In this document: piece by piece, positions 12,494 through 24,954 of the stretch | Layout: every line of letters begins with the position of its first letter | Position numbering within the stretch: position 1 is the first letter of the stretch | Source: Sclerotinia nivalis | Taxonomy: Eukaryota > Ascomycota > Leotiomycetes > Helotiales > Sclerotiniaceae | Direction of reading: 5' to 3' | Assembly (NCBI GenBank): GCA_029531795.1 | Contig: JAPEIS010000013.1 | Span: 434,001-498,000, forward strand | DNA length: 64,000 nt | The notes under the pieces: generated by a model | Database searches by the model: none | Told to the model about the DNA's origin: nothing | What the model saw: only the letters and a program-made list of their open reading frames with translations | Program-made: the position numbers and the translations under genes

Positions 12494-12773
12494 GTTTGTA
12501 TTACCCTTTCAAAGGCTCCGTCACTTTACGAAGTAATCTAGCCTTGCCAAATCATCTGTAGGCTTCTATATCTGTTTTCGATTGCTTTCGTGCCATCGTA
12601 ACTCGCCTGCTTTTGTGCGATCGTATTTCTTATCTGCTTTTGCGCAACTTCTGATCCCTGATTGCTTTTGTACGATCGTATTTATTCGCAAACTTCTGTA
12701 TCTGTTTTTGATTGCTTTTGTGCAATTGCAAATTCCCTATCGATTACTTTGTGCAATTGTAATTCTTTTTACA
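12494..12773 (+). other. Gypsy-A outer leader
   Basis: Untranslated leader between the LTR and gag. It begins gtttgtattaccc, which lacks the TGG start expected of a primer-binding site for a tRNA 3' end. The leader contains several degenerate repeats of a tttgtgcaatt / gattgcttttgtgc type. Confidence 0.5.
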
Positions 12774-14070
12774 ATAACTTCTGGTTCTATATCCATTGGT
12801 AATGCGATTCCTATTTCTATCAAAGGAATTCGTACCGAAATCCAACGAGTCTTCGGTCAATAGCCTATTATTATACAAATCCTAGCAAAATTGGATATTC
12901 TAGTGATATCAAACTTTACTGTTGGTCTTAACAAACAAATTGTTTATCTGAATTATATTTTCTTTATTATCGAAGATCGCTTTACTATTCAAATTACTTA
13001 TATCACTACTCAAACAAATAAGATCGAGGAATTCAAAACGGAAAATATCAAGCTTTTTTGTATTCTAATCGACAAACAAACTCAATTGAATATCAATGAT
13101 ACTACCACTAACCAGAAACCAATTACTCTCCATCAAATTTAAAAGGATCTATTTGTTTTTAAAAACAAAAGATTTAATATTCTCGTTCGATAAAAAAACT
13201 ATCAATCCTGGAAATTGGATTTGCAATTTTGTTGAATGATCGATTTATAACTTTTTGTTTTTGAACAAAAGAAGATTAGTTATACTATTAATCTTCTTGA
13301 TAATCAAATACAATAAAAATGTATTACAGATATTACTAGATTCGTTGACGATTCCATTTGCTTCGATTCTGCTGTTTCGTTTTTGGCCAAATTGGATAAA
13401 TTATATATCTCTGTGGATATCGAAAGGGAAACCTCGTTCAAATTCGATAAACTTTCTATAGATCTAAAAGAATCCTTTTCGGCTTTCTTCTTTATATTGT
13501 TTTATTTTGTTAACTTTTGCTACAAATCTGATTACGAGATTGTTAATACAATGAAACAAAAGGTTACGATCCTTCTTCGAACTTTGATTATTAGTGATTC
13601 GAATTTCTGCACAATCGATAATATTGATGGTTGGCAAAAGAAATTCTTTATTTGGAATCAGAATCTTTATAATACTAAATATTATAATAAAAATTCTAAT
13701 AAAGTATTTATTACTAATGATGACCCTATAGATTTCGATATAATAAAACAAAAAGAATAATAAAAAAAGAATCCACAAAATAAGAAAAAGAAATTTAATC
13801 CTACAATTTCTTGTAATTGTTGTGGTAGGATTGGTTATCTTTAGATTGATTATTATACTATTTATAATATCAATAATAATCTTCTTTCTGGTAAACAAAC
13901 TCCTATTAATACTTTTTCCAATTGTAATACTGTTATTTCAATTAATCCGGCCCCCGATCAATATACTACTGTTCCGGTTTTTCGAGGCATTAATAGGTTT
14001 AATAATAATCGTAATGGATTTCGAAAAGGATATATTGGTAATTGGATATAAAGCCAATAACATTTGAATC
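12774..14070 (+). pseudogene. Gypsy-A outer gag
   Basis: Aligns residue by residue with the nested copy's gag, whose ATG is at 21533; the start codon here is destroyed. Open pieces at 12891-13142 and 13383-13760 cover the capsid region. Near 13810 a CNCCGRIGYL block corresponds to the CCHC zinc knuckle of the nucleocapsid (C-x2-C-x3-GH..., His now Tyr). Gag would form the particle and bind element RNA. It is broken by several stops. Confidence 0.65.
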
Positions 14071-14199
14071 AGGTATAATGGTAAGGTTATATTGAACCAG
14101 AGGAGATTATCTTTATATTTAGTTCAATCAAGGAAAGTCCTGAATAGGGAAAAGATTAATCTTTATGAAAAATCGTTTGTAAAGGAATACTAAAAATAA

Positions 14200-15224
14200 G
14201 AAAGTAAATTAAAGAATGGATAAAAATAAACTATTGCAATTCAATTTTATAAATAACAAATCTTTATTTGTTAAAATCATTATATTTCTTATATATGAAA
14301 ATCCTTTTACTATTACAAATCTTATTGATAATAGATACTTTAGAAAAACCTTTATTAATTATTCTTTTGCTTCCAAATACAATATTGAAATATAACTTTT
14401 ACTTCACCCTTACAAACTCCGATTTATTGATAGAAAGATTGTCAATAGAATTACAGAATATTTTGTAATGGAAATCGTTATAAAAGATCATTATAAATAT
14501 TAATCCTTTTATATTATCCAACTTTCATTAAAGATATCATTAATCTTTGATTTACCATAATTACAGTGCCACAATTCTATTATCAACTAAACAAAGATAA
14601 ATTTAACATTTTCTTCAAATTACTACACTTCCAATTGTTTAACATATTATAATTCAAAGCCAATTATTATATTAACGATTCCATCTTCAATCAAAAAACA
14701 AAAAGATCTAGCAAAAATTATTCTATAATAGATTGTTAATGCTATCGAACCTTTAAATAAATTCCTTATTAATCTTGATATAAAAACTAAATATACAATT
14801 TATAAATACTACTTTTTATATATCAAGGATTATCCAAAAGATGATATCGATTGTTTATCTATTCAAATGCTTTTTATTTTTAAAAGAACTTTTTATAAAA
14901 AACCTTCTATTGAAAAAATACCAAATGAAGATTATATATTACAATCTAACGATTCTTCTATTGATTTCGAATTTCAACAAGGTTTAATGCTTGATATGAA
15001 TCATTATCGAATAAAGCACTATGGAGAACCAAATAATCAAATACAGATAATTCCCAATTGTTTATATCCAAAATCGATTTTAAAGATTACAAATCGGTAT
15101 CGGTTTATTCATAATCCAAAAAACCGTTTATCTCTGTTTTCTGTTGAGGAACTTTTTATATTTATTTACAAAGATATAAATCCAAATATGAATAATATTC
15201 ATTGATTACAAACTTCTAACTTTG
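14200..15224 (+). pseudogene. Gypsy-A outer protease and linker to RT
   Basis: Matches the protease region of the nested copy: LFVKIIIFLIYENPF then a degraded LIDSGxSG active-site loop at about 14320, then a linker including the open piece 14867-15205. The sequence stops at ctttg (15220-15224), the target duplicated by the nested copy, and resumes with ctttgtttcg at 21977. Confidence 0.6.
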
Positions 15225-15387
15225 TATCATGGTGAGGGAAAAGGTATGTGTAGGTTTGATCTATTGTTGTATTACGAGGAGGAGAAGAAGGTCAAAGAGA
15301 TGATCTGACTATATAGAAGTGAGTGTATGTATGTGTGTTTAAGGTATATATGATTATGTGTAGATGAAGGGAGATGAATCTGTAATA
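15225..15387 (-). repeat. Gypsy-A nested copy, 3' LTR
   Basis: 163 bp, same length as the other family LTRs, strongly decayed (terminal taaca reads taata). It directly follows duplication ctttg. Confidence 0.85.
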
Positions 15388-15399
15388 GTATTCCTTTTT

Positions 15400-15430
15400 C
15401 AAGAAATCCATTTGATTTCAAATGGGTATT
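15400..15430 (-). promoter_or_regulatory. Conserved hairpin just before the polypurine tract of Gypsy-A nested copy
   Basis: CCATTTGA (15408-15415), loop of two T, TCAAATGG (15418-15425): a perfect 8-bp stem. The same hairpin lies at 29482-29499 in the outer copy (CCATTTG...CAAATGG). A purine run (gaaaaaggaa on the minus strand) separates it from the 3' LTR and is the likely polypurine tract. Its role is unknown. Confidence 0.5.
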
Positions 15431-15559
15431 AAAAAATAAAGAAAAATAAAGAAAAAATATAGATCTCTTTCTTCAATTAGATCTTTGAATAAAAAAAATG
15501 TGTAATATTCTTTAATGATGTTATATCCCTTATTGTTATAATATGTAATATATCTTTAG

Positions 15560-15900
15560 ACGAAACGAACAATCTTGGTGTGAATGGATCTTTGTAGAGT
15601 AGGTGTAGTAATTGTGCTGTGTGATTCCGATTGCAAATTCTGTGGTTTCGGTTGTAATATAGTAGTGTCGGAGTGTTTTAGGATTCAAGCTGGCGATTCT
15701 GGTTTTTTTGGATGAAGGTGATGATATTCGATAAGAACTTTTTCGTTATCCTTTAAGTCATTAGCTGGTTGTCAAGTTGGTGTGTAGTGTCTTTATTTGA
15801 TTAAATAATGATGGTTATTTTTATTGTGATTATCTAGAATCTTTTCAAATATTCATTTCTGAATAGGTTCATCTTCATTGTTGTTCTGTTCCAAAATTCT
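15560..15900 (-). pseudogene. Gypsy-A nested chromodomain and C-terminal tail
   Basis: The minus strand reads KKWIFERILDNHNKNNHHYLI, then a WRxYTPTWQPAxDL-like block with both Trp codons now stops. This is the chromodomain pattern found at the C-terminus of chromovirus integrases, which directs integration to marked chromatin. The outer copy has the same domain at about 29020-29230. Confidence 0.65.
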
Positions 15901-17340
15901 GTTCTGTGTAGTTAGGGATTCGGATTCGTTAATTGTTGTTTGAGCCGGGAAGTGAGGATTAGTATGAGTTGGAAGTAAAAGAGAATGATAAAAAACAGGG
16001 AAGATTTTAACGTTTTTAGACAATTGAATAAGACAAGTATGAGGATAAACTTTGATAATTTTGTAAGGGTTGATTCATTTATTATCTAGCTTTTTTGTTT
16101 TGTGTGAAGTCTTTATATTCTTGGTATTGATAAAGACTTTCTGGTTAGTTGTGTAGCGAGGTGAGTTAAAGTGGTGGTGGTTAGTATAGTCTTTATAAGT
16201 GGCAATTGTTTGTTGTGTAAGGGTATGAAGTTGTTTTAAGATATGTTTTATATGATTTGTAGTTCTATTACTTTTAAAGAATTTCTGTTTTTGTATTAGA
16301 GTTATATTCGGTGGGTAAGGTTTACTAGGTTTAATGTTTAGATATGGATTAAAGTTGTAATTGGTGAAGAAAGGCGAGTAATTAGTTGTTTCAGAGATCA
16401 AATTATTGGATGCAAATTTGGTTAAGGGTAGTCAATCCAATCAATTGTTTTGATGATAGTTAACAAAAGCTTGTAAATATTGTTTCAGAATCGAGTTAAT
16501 ATATTCAGTTTGATTATCTGTTTGAGGATGAAAAGCTGAAGAATGTTTTAAGGTAATTCCTAACCGCTTCGAGAGTTGTAATTAGAATCCTGATACGAAT
16601 TGTGTTCCCTGATCGGAAATGATATTGTTTGGAAGTTTATAAAGTGTATAGATGCGGTTGATAAAAGCATTGATTAGTTTTTTTGTTGTTAATGTGTGTA
16701 TACCGATGAAATGTTTTATTTTGGTTAATCTATAGATTATTATTAAGATATGTTTATAGGTAGAATTATAACAAGTGTAATTCGGGAGCGGTATAATATA
16801 GTCGATTGAGATATCAGATTACATGCGAAAAAGGATAGGCAGCGGTTTCAAAAATCCGGAAGGTGTCGATTTGGATGATTTGGTACGAGTACAAAGTTCG
16901 TAGACCTTTATATAGGATGCGATCTCTAAATGTATATTAGGCTATTAGTATGTACGAGAGATAAGATTGATTGTTTTAGTTCGATTAGGATGGTTGGCAG
17001 AATCAGAAGAATAAGTTCGATAGATAATTTGGAGTTTGAGTTCATCGTTTGGTGGAATCTAAATCTTATTTTGGTAGTAAATTCTATTATTTTGGATCGA
17101 ACAATCTTGTATAGTAATTTGGAAGGTTTTACGATGCTTTTTTGGTTATTTAGTTATTGATGGGTTGTTAAAAGTAGAGATAAGTTGATTTGCGATGTCG
17201 GATCTAGTATATATTGTATCGATTAAGGTATCAATTGGTTGGTCGTGGAGTGGTACTATTGTTTTTACTGATGCCAAATTGATATACCCAATCAAATTCT
17301 TATAAAGGTCGTCGTCAAAACGATTCTGAGGGAGGACAAT
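15900..17340 (-). pseudogene. Gypsy-A nested integrase
   Basis: Minus-strand order: a zinc-binding region near 17000 (TYSSDSANHPNRTKT, then CTRTKSSKSTPSGF), then a core domain. The catalytic triad is readable: Asp in ISIDYIIPLPN (about 16790), Asp in SDQGTQFVSGF (about 16600) and Glu in QTEYINSILKQYLQAF (about 16480). Open minus-strand piece 16075-16401 (108 codons) covers the C-terminal part. Integrase would insert cDNA and make the 5-bp duplications seen around every family copy here. Internal stops remain. Confidence 0.65.
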
Positions 17341-17349
17341 GTGTTCTCG

Positions 17350-18770
17350 ATTCTTTAGATGTTTATCGTTTGGATTAGAGCGATACGGTCGATCTTCGTG
17401 TTTTCTATTTAGTGTGTTTGATCTAATAGTTTTGTTTCCTGGTCGATAGATTATACAGAAATTATATTGAGATAGGAATTCAGATTATTGCATTTGTTAT
17501 TGATTGAGAGCTTTTGTAGTTATAAAATATTCGAGGTTTTTGTGATTAGTGAGAATCTCGAATTCCTTTTGTGAGTTTTGAAGTTTTGGATGTTATTCTT
17601 TTATTGTTTTGATAATAACGAATAATTCTTTATTGTAGATCTTATAATTATATTTCGTTGTTGTATACTTAGATAAAAAGTAAGCAATTGAATGCAAAAT
17701 GTTATCATTATTGTATTGCGAGAGAACTCCTCCTAAAGTCCAATCGAAAGCGTTGGTTTCCAAAACAGTTTTCTGTTTGTAATCAAAGTATACTAAAACC
17801 GGCGTTATTGTAAAAGCTCTTTTTAAAATATCAAAAGCCTTTGTATGATTTGTAGTTCAATCCCATATAATATTCTTCCGCAAGAGATCGTTGAAAGAGT
17901 AATAAATCTTTGAAAAATCTTTTATAAAACGTCGATAGAAATTGACGAAATCAAGAAATCGTTATAAATCTTTTACATATAAAAACAATTCCTAAGATAT
18001 AATAATTGTGATCTTTTTTTGATCTATTTCGATGTTTTCGATTGTAATGATAAAATCCAAATACTTTGTCTTTGTGGTTTCGAATTTACATTTATTAATA
18101 TCAATCTGTAATCCAGTATCCATTAACTTTTGAATTACTTGATGGATATGCTTTTTATACTCTACAAGATTATCGGAGTAGATTAAAACATCATCGAGAT
18201 ATGTAGTACAATACTTGTCCAACTCGTCGAAAAGTGTATGATTGATATAATATTGGAACGATGCAAGCGTATTGTAGAGATCGAAAGGTATAATCAGAGA
18301 TTCAAAAAGATCAAAACGAGTAATGAATACAATTTTCTATTCATCTCTTTCGGCGATTCGCAATTTGTTGAATGCTACAATGATATCAAGTTTGGTGTAA
18401 ATTTTTGTATTGCAAAGAGTGTCCAATATTTTGCGAATGATGAATAATGGATAACGATTCTTTATAGTAACGTTATTTAGTCCTCGATAATCTTGACAAA
18501 TGCAGACCCCTTTTTCTAGTTTAGTAGTCAATAGCAAAGGAGAGGCGTATCGCGATCTCGATTCCCGAATGAATCCTTTGAAGAGATTATCATCAAGCTA
18601 TTTGTGTATTACTATTAATTTTATTGGCGATAAAGGATGGTTTTTGAAATAAGGTGGTTCTTTATTGGGCATCAATTCAATTTTGTGATTCCAGATTCGA
18701 CAAAGCAGCAATTTATCTGTATAATGTGGAAAAAAGGTAGGAAGTTTGTTTTGTAATCATATAGGAAGCC
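17350..18770 (-). pseudogene. Gypsy-A nested reverse transcriptase and RNase H
   Basis: Open pieces 18337-18537 and 17992-18222 show the RT in order: ICQDYRGLNNVTIKNRYPL, then IYTKLDIIVAFNKLRI, then YLDDVLIYSDN with the YxDD catalytic box intact, then DINKCKFETTKTKYLDFII. RNase H follows at about 17760-17400. One stop separates the two RT pieces and more follow. The outer copy has the same blocks at 26372-26900 with YLDD changed to YLDN. Confidence 0.75.
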
Positions 18771-19720
18771 TTTATTGTATTTGATCGTCATTAAGGGGAG
18801 GTTTGCCAGTTAAAAATTTATCGATATCAGTCTTAGAGACTTTTCGCAAATGGAGCGGCTTGTAACAATCGTATATAAAATCATGAAGTTGTGATAGGGT
18901 TCTAAAGAGTATCTTTATTATATTATCTTGCTTTTGTAAAATCGATCGAAAATCCCTTTCTATAAGTGTCGAGGACAACGTAGTCTGTTGTAGATGATCT
19001 TGCTCAATAGTTTTCTGTATAGTATTCAATTCATTTCATATCAATCGGATAGCCCGAATGTTATTTTGTTGACAAAACGAAACAAAGCTAGAAGTTTACA
19101 ATTAATGAATATCATTTATATTTGGGTTTGTATCTTTGTAAATAGGTATAGGGAGTTCTCTAATAGAAAGTGAGGGTAAACGGTTTTTTGAATTGTGAAT
19201 AGGCTGATGCCGATCTGCAATCTTTAAGATCGATTTTGGATGCGGACAATTGGGAATCATTTGTGTTTGATTATTTGGTTCTCTATAGTGCTTTGTTCGA
19301 TAATGATTTATACTAAACATCAGACTCTACTGAAATTCGAGATCAATAAAAGAATCGTTAGATTGTAATATATAATCTTTATTTAGTATTTCTTCAATAA
19401 AAGGTTTTTTATAAGAAGTTCTTTTAAAAGTAGAAAGCATTTGAATAAATGAACAATCGATATCGTCCTTTGGACAATCCTCGATATATGAAAAGTAGTA
19501 TTTATAAATTGTGTATTTAGTTTTTATATCAAAATCGATAAGGAATTTATTTAAAGATTCGATAGCATCAATGATTTGTTTTAGAGTAATTTTTGTTAGA
19601 TCTTTTTGTTTTTTGATTGGAGATAGAATTGTTGGTACAGTAATTGACTCTGAATCATAATACACTAAGTAATTGAAAATGTAATAATTTGAAAAGAATA
19701 TTAAACTCATCTTCATTCAA
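18771..19720 (-). pseudogene. Gypsy-A nested protease-RT linker
   Basis: Three consecutive open pieces (19327-19716, 19102-19320, 18772-19029) lie between protease and RT. Apart from an MNTIQKTIEQDHL start at 19029, no domain is recognisable. The ctttg site used by the nested insertion in the outer copy lies in the equivalent of this linker, near 19076. Confidence 0.5.
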
Positions 19721-19803
19721 TTGATAATAGGATTGTAGCATTGTAATTATAATAAATCAAAGATTAATAGTATCTCTAATGAAAATTGAGTAATATAAAA
19801 AGA

Positions 19804-20091
19804 TCAATACTCATAATGATCCCTTATAACAATTTCCATTACAAAATATTCTATAATTCTATCGACGACTTTTCCATCGGCAAATCGGAGTTCGCAAAGG
19901 TAAAGTAAGAATTGTATTTCGATATTATATTTGGAAGTAAAAGAATAATTAGCAAAAGCTTCTCCAGAATATTCACTATCAATAAGACTTGTAACAGTAA
20001 AGGGATTTTCATACACAAGGAATATAATGGTTTTAACAAGTAGAGATTTGCTATTCATAGAGTTGAACTGCAATAGCTTATCTCTATTCAT
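19804..20091 (-). pseudogene. Gypsy-A nested aspartic protease
   Basis: A 95-codon open frame with ENPFTVTSLIDSEYSGEAFANYSF, matching the LIDSGxSGxAF active-site loop of gag-pol retropepsins; the Gly of D-S-G is changed to Glu. Then come LRFADGKVVDRI and YFVMEIVI, consistent with the second half of the fold. The ATG at 20091 opens the frame, but pol is probably translated together with gag in an active element. Confidence 0.65.
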
Positions 20092-20169
20092 TCCTCGATT
20101 TACCTTCTTGCCCTTAGTATTCCTTCACAAACGATTTTTTGTAAAGGTTAATCTTTTTCCTATTTAGAA

Positions 20170-21533
20170 CTTTCCTTGATTGAATTGGGTATAAAGATAA
20201 CCTTCTTTGGTTCGATATAGCCTTGCTATTATACCTGATTTAGATACTATTGGCTTTGTACCCAATTACTAGTATATCCTTCTCGAAATCCATTGCGATT
20301 ATTATTAAACCTATTGACACCTCGAAAAACCGGAACGGCAGTGTATTGATCGGGGACCAGATTAGTTGAGGCAGCGGTATTGCGATTGGAAAAAATATTA
20401 ACAGAAACTTATTTGTTAGAAAAAAGATTATTATTGACATCATAAATAGTATAACAATCAATCTGAAGATAGCCGATCCTACCACAACAATTACAAGAAA
20501 CCACAGGATTAAACTTCTTTTTCTTATTTTGCAAATCCTTTTTCTATTATTCTTTTTGTTTCATTATATCGAGGTCTATAAGATCACCATCAACAATAGA
20601 TGCTTTACCAGAATTTTTGTTATAATACTTAACATCACGAAGATTCTAACTCCAAGTAGAGAATTTCTTTTGCCAACCATCAATATCGTCGATCGCACAA
20701 AGGTTCGAATCATTAATAATCAAAGTTCGAAGAAGAATCATAACCTTTTGTTTCATTGCATTAACAATCTCACGATCAGACTTGTAGCAAAAGTTAACAA
20801 GATGAAACAATATAAAGAAGAAAACCAAAAAGGATTCCTTTGAACCCATAAAAAGCTTATCGAATTTGAACGAGGCTTCCCTTTCGATATCCATAGAGAT
20901 ATATAATTTGTCCAATTTGGCCAAAAACGAAACAGTAGAATCGAAGCAAATAGGATCGTCAACGAATCTGATGATATCCGTAATACACTCTTGTCACACT
21001 TGATCATCGAGAAGACTAATAGTATAACTAATCTTCTTTTGTTTAAAAACAAAAAGTTGTAAGTCGATTATTCAATAGAATTGCAAATCCAACTTCCAGA
21101 ACTGATAATCCTTTTGTCGAACAAGAATATTAGATCTTTTGCTTTTAAAAACAGACAGGTCCTTTTGAATTTGACAAAGAGTAGTCGGTTTCTGGCTAGT
21201 GGTAACATCACCGGCGTTCAGCTGAACTTGCTTGCCGATTAGAGTGCAAAGAAGCTCGACGTTTTCTGCTTTGAATTCCTCGATCTTATTTGTTTGAATA
21301 ACGATATGAGTAGTTTGAATAATAAAGCGATTTTCGATAATAGAGAAAATATAATTCAGATAAACAATTTGTTCGTTAGAATCGGTAGCGAGGTTTGGTA
21401 TCACTAAAGTATCCAATTCTGCTAGGATTTGTATAATAGTAGACTATTGGCCGAAGACTCGTTGGATTTCGGTACGAATTCCTTCGATAAAAGTAGAAAT
21501 CGCACTACCAACAGATATAGAACCGAAAGCCAT
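20170..21533 (-). pseudogene. Gypsy-A nested gag
   Basis: The ATG at 21533-21531 opens MAFGSISVGSAISTFIEGIR. A TAG follows about 30 codons on, in place of a Gln or Trp codon. After it come open frames 21072-21416, 20753-21052 / 20646-20924 (capsid), and a zinc knuckle with basic RGxNRFNNNRNGF tail near 20300-20480. In all, about 430 codons are expected. It is broken by RIP-type stops and frame changes. Confidence 0.65.
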
Positions 21534-21813
21534 TATAAAAAGAATTATAATTGCACAAAGTAATCGATAGAGAATTTGCAATTGCACAAAAGCAATCAAA
21601 AACAGATACAGAAGCCTACAAATAAATACAATCGCACAAAAGCAATCAGGGATCAGAAGCTACACAAAAACAGATAAGAAACACGACCGCACAAAAGCAA
21701 ACGAATTACGATAATACAAAAGCAATCGAAAACAGACACAAAAGTCTACAAATGATTTGGCAAAGCCAGATCACTTCGTAAAGTAACGGAGCCTTTGAAA
21801 GAGTAGTACAAAC
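21534..21813 (-). other. Gypsy-A nested leader
   Basis: 280 bases of leader between gag and the 5' LTR, with repeated tgcacaaaagcaatc-type units also seen in the outer copy. No reading frame. Confidence 0.5.
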
Positions 21814-21976
21814 TATCACGGTAAGGGAAAAGGTATGTGTAGGTTTGATCTATTGTTATACTACGAGAAGGAGAAGAAGGTCAAGGAGATGACCTGACTA
21901 TATAGAAGTGAGTGTATGCATGTGTGCCTAAGGCACACATGATCATGTGCAGATGAAGGGAGATGAACCCGTAACA
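21814..21976 (-). repeat. Gypsy-A nested copy, 5' LTR
   Basis: 163 bp, the best preserved LTR of the family: it ends gaacccgtaaca, followed by duplication ctttg at 21977-21981. It keeps the palindrome atgtgtgcc-taa-ggcacacat. Confidence 0.9.
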
Positions 21977-22054
21977 CTTTGTTTCGTTTTGTCAACAAGA
22001 TAATGTTTGGGTTATCCGATTGATATAGGATGAATTGGATGCTGTATAGAAAAC

Positions 22055-22200
22055 TGTCGGAACATGGTCATATATTGTTACCCCACCTTGATATATAACC
22101 TCTCTGTACGGAGAGAACCTTAGAAGAAAAATAACTTATTATACAATATAATATTATTTATCTAATTTGAATACCGTTGTTATCCTTTGTCTTCCTAACA
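22055..22200 (+). repeat. Copia-B 5' LTR
   Basis: 146 bp, TGTCGGAACATGG...CTTCCTAACA, the same length as the 3' LTR and matching it over its whole length. Confidence 0.85.
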
Positions 22201-22854
22201 CTAATCAATGATTGATCGGATTACTTATCAATCATAGAGCAGCAAGAAACGAATAGAAGAAATATACGAAGAAAAACGAAAGAAGATTTCAGATTTCATC
22301 TGTATTGAGATTTCGTATAATTGACCTCCTAACCCGTAATCAAATTGTACTATCTGTTCTTCTATATGCTAATGATTGCTAATTGAATACAATTTGTAAT
22401 CAAAAAATACGAAAGTCTTCGAAGATACTACAATTGATTACAATCTATAGCGATTTTCAAAAGAACAATATACTTGCATCCATCACACATTTCGTACATT
22501 TAGTAATACTCTGTACAATCTTATTCATCTATTTTTATTTCTATTTTCATTTAATTTATTCTTTTATTTGAAAATTCATCGAAAAATTATCATGATTTAT
22601 TATTTATATTGAAAATTTATCAATTCTTTTATTGAAAATTCCATTCTTTCAATATATTTCCAATCCCTAACAACATTACATACAAGATCGAGGAATAGAA
22701 ATTAGACCTTTACCCAAATGATACTACACAACTTCGAAAAGGAAGAATTAATACATATATTACAATATAAATAATCGATTATCAAAATAGACATTATATA
22801 CAAGAACACTTATAATATGAATTCGCTGAATTCTTCGAAAATTAAACAGAAGAT
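22201..22854 (+). other. Copia-B leader
   Basis: 650 bases between the LTR and gag with no coding signal apart from a short 62-codon frame (22383-22571). The latter half is very A+T-rich with repeated attgaaaatt units. Confidence 0.5.
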
Positions 22855-24130
22855 ATGTTCAAGTTAGAAAACCATACTTATTTGAAATTTCTTCGCACAT
22901 ACTTGATACGACATTATATGTATATGAAATCAGCGATAGGAACTGGATATACCAAACGACTCGCAAAAACTCTACAGGAATTCAAAGAATTATCGGACGA
23001 TATCCTCGAAGAACATACTCAAATCGTGACGGATTTCCCTATCGAATTTAATATATTAACTGGAACTACAATACACCATACAAATACAATCAAACCAGAA
23101 ATCGTATTACCATCGATCGAAACACAATACAGAACTATACCTCCAAACATACAACCTTCAATCAAAGTTTCAAAAGAACCACAATCATTTCCTCGATTCA
23201 ATGCTTCACATCCACCAAACACCGAACCATCTGCAGCGAATCTACAAGAATAACTGCCTCGTACAAATACATCGAAACTTCTCGCAGATCTAATGAAGAT
23301 ATACAAACTCAGCAATCAGAAATACAATAATGAAGAATACAATTTTTTGAACCTCAAATTACAAATGTTTTATAATTGTTATAGAAAGGTTGATATCGTA
23401 CAAGAAAATTATCATTTTGTGTTTTCAACAATATTGCAAGACAAAGCTCTCGATTTCTATTATAATAAAATCTCTGAACGATATCAAGATTTCGATTCAA
23501 TGATCAAAACTATACAAATGCATTTCGAAACCAAAGAAAGAAAGCAGAAATACCTTACGGAATAGCATATAACAACTTTACCAACAATCGTACAAAGAAA
23601 TCCAGAGAAAACCTTATTAGAAAATCTCGAAACACTTTTTACAACTCTTCGTACATTACAAAATAATCTTATTGACGATTATCAAACCGAGTTGAATTTA
23701 AGAGACCAAATATTGATCACTCGTACAATGGAAGATCGGAAATTTGGCATCGTAGGTATGCAGACCGATGACACTTTGATCCTAACAACCGATGAATTTA
23801 TAGAACAAGAAAATTCAGAATTGATCAAAACAAATTTGAAAGCAAAACCAACGAAACAACTTTCGGACGAATCCCCTTTCATCTTTAATAGCTGTATCCT
23901 TCGTAAAGACAACAACAATGTAATCCTTATATAAAAGAATCAAAACAAGAAATTCAAACTCATTGAAAAAGCAAATAATCGAAACGAACGCTATCAAGAA
24001 CAACGAACAAGAGATACATATATCGCAACTATATATTAACCAAAAACCTCGTACGATTTATCAATCACAACACAACAACAACAACCAAACAATAATGATA
24101 TCGATACATTAAATAAACAATTGAAATAGC
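22855..24130 (+). pseudogene. Copia-B gag
   Basis: Three open pieces, 22855-23253 (ATG start, 132 codons), 23293-23565 and 23692-23934, lie in order and read as one protein with single stops between them. The middle piece (KYNNEEYNFLNLKLQMFYNCY...DKALDFYYNKI) resembles copia gag capsid sequence. The region ends in a Gln/Asn-rich stretch (TTQQQQPNNND) just before the deletion junction. No CCHC knuckle was found. Gag would make particles, but this copy has premature stops. Confidence 0.6.
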
Positions 24131-24132
24131 AA

Positions 24133-24710
24133 ATGAACAATTTGGACCGAAATTTGTATTATATCCCTTTTGATTTAGATAATACGAAGCTATTTATCTT
24201 TATAAACAGATCATTTGCAAACAACAAAGATTTAAATAACCAGATTGGATATGTTATTGTACTTGCAAACGAAATTCCAATTGAAGAGAGCAAATTCGAG
24301 ATTAAAGGAAATGTTATTCAATATACTAGTACGAAAAGCAAACGAGTAATGCAAAGTGTATTGGCATCGGAGATATATGAAATGGTAGTTGGTGTCGATA
24401 TTGGTATTGTAATTCGTACTACTTTGAATATAATAACTTTACAATTGGAACTTCCTGATATTCCAATTATAGTTTGTATTGATTCGTATTCGCTATACAA
24501 ATGCTTAGTAAAACTGAATACCACAAAAGAAAAGAGACTGATGATTGATATCATAGCTTTGAGATAATCATACAAACGATATGAACTCATAGAAATCAGA
24601 TGAATAAATGATCAAGATAACCCTATCGATATAATGACAAAAGCAATACCAAATAAAGCATTAAAGAAACTAATCGATCAAAACTATTTTGTTATACAAA
24701 TCGAAGAATG
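24133..24710 (+). pseudogene. Copia-B RNase H
   Basis: 144 open codons starting MNNLDRNLYYIPFDL. Copia RNase H landmarks follow: FININRSFANNKDL-type first Asp region (now FINRSF), TKSKRVMQSVLASEIYEMV with the catalytic Glu, and CIDSYSLYKCLVKLNTTKEKRLMIDI with the later Asp. The frame continues past a stop to RWINDQDNPIDIMTKA at about 24600-24650, the usual end of copia pol. Without RT and integrase it cannot act alone. Confidence 0.75.
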
Positions 24711-24954
24711 AATAAGTAGAGAAGAATATACGAAAAATAACTAAACCTTCGTATACATAAATTGAATATTAGAATTTCTTTGAAGTTTATTTGCATTTAT
24801 TTTATTATTGATTAATTATATTTATTTAAAATTTATTTTTCATTTCTTTCAAATATTGAAAGAAGAAAAGTCGAACCCCTAATACGAATCTACGTATATC
24901 CAAATCAGAAAATCACTCGATAAGAAATAGTACTTCTCGAGAACCTAGTACAAG

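Larger units (their letters stand above)
15225..21976 (-). mobile_element. Gypsy-A (nested copy): complete Ty3/gypsy element inserted head-to-head into its own family
   Basis: 6,752 bp, minus orientation, 5' LTR 21814-21976 and 3' LTR 15225-15387, target duplication ctttg at 15220-15224 and 21977-21981. It lies inside the outer Gypsy-A at the end of the protease-RT linker. Its gag-protease half (about 19080-21813) therefore forms a 2.7-kb imperfect inverted repeat with 12494-15224. It is less decayed than the outer copy: the YLDD catalytic box of RT and an integrase DQGTQF block are still readable. Frames are nevertheless broken. Confidence 0.9.
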
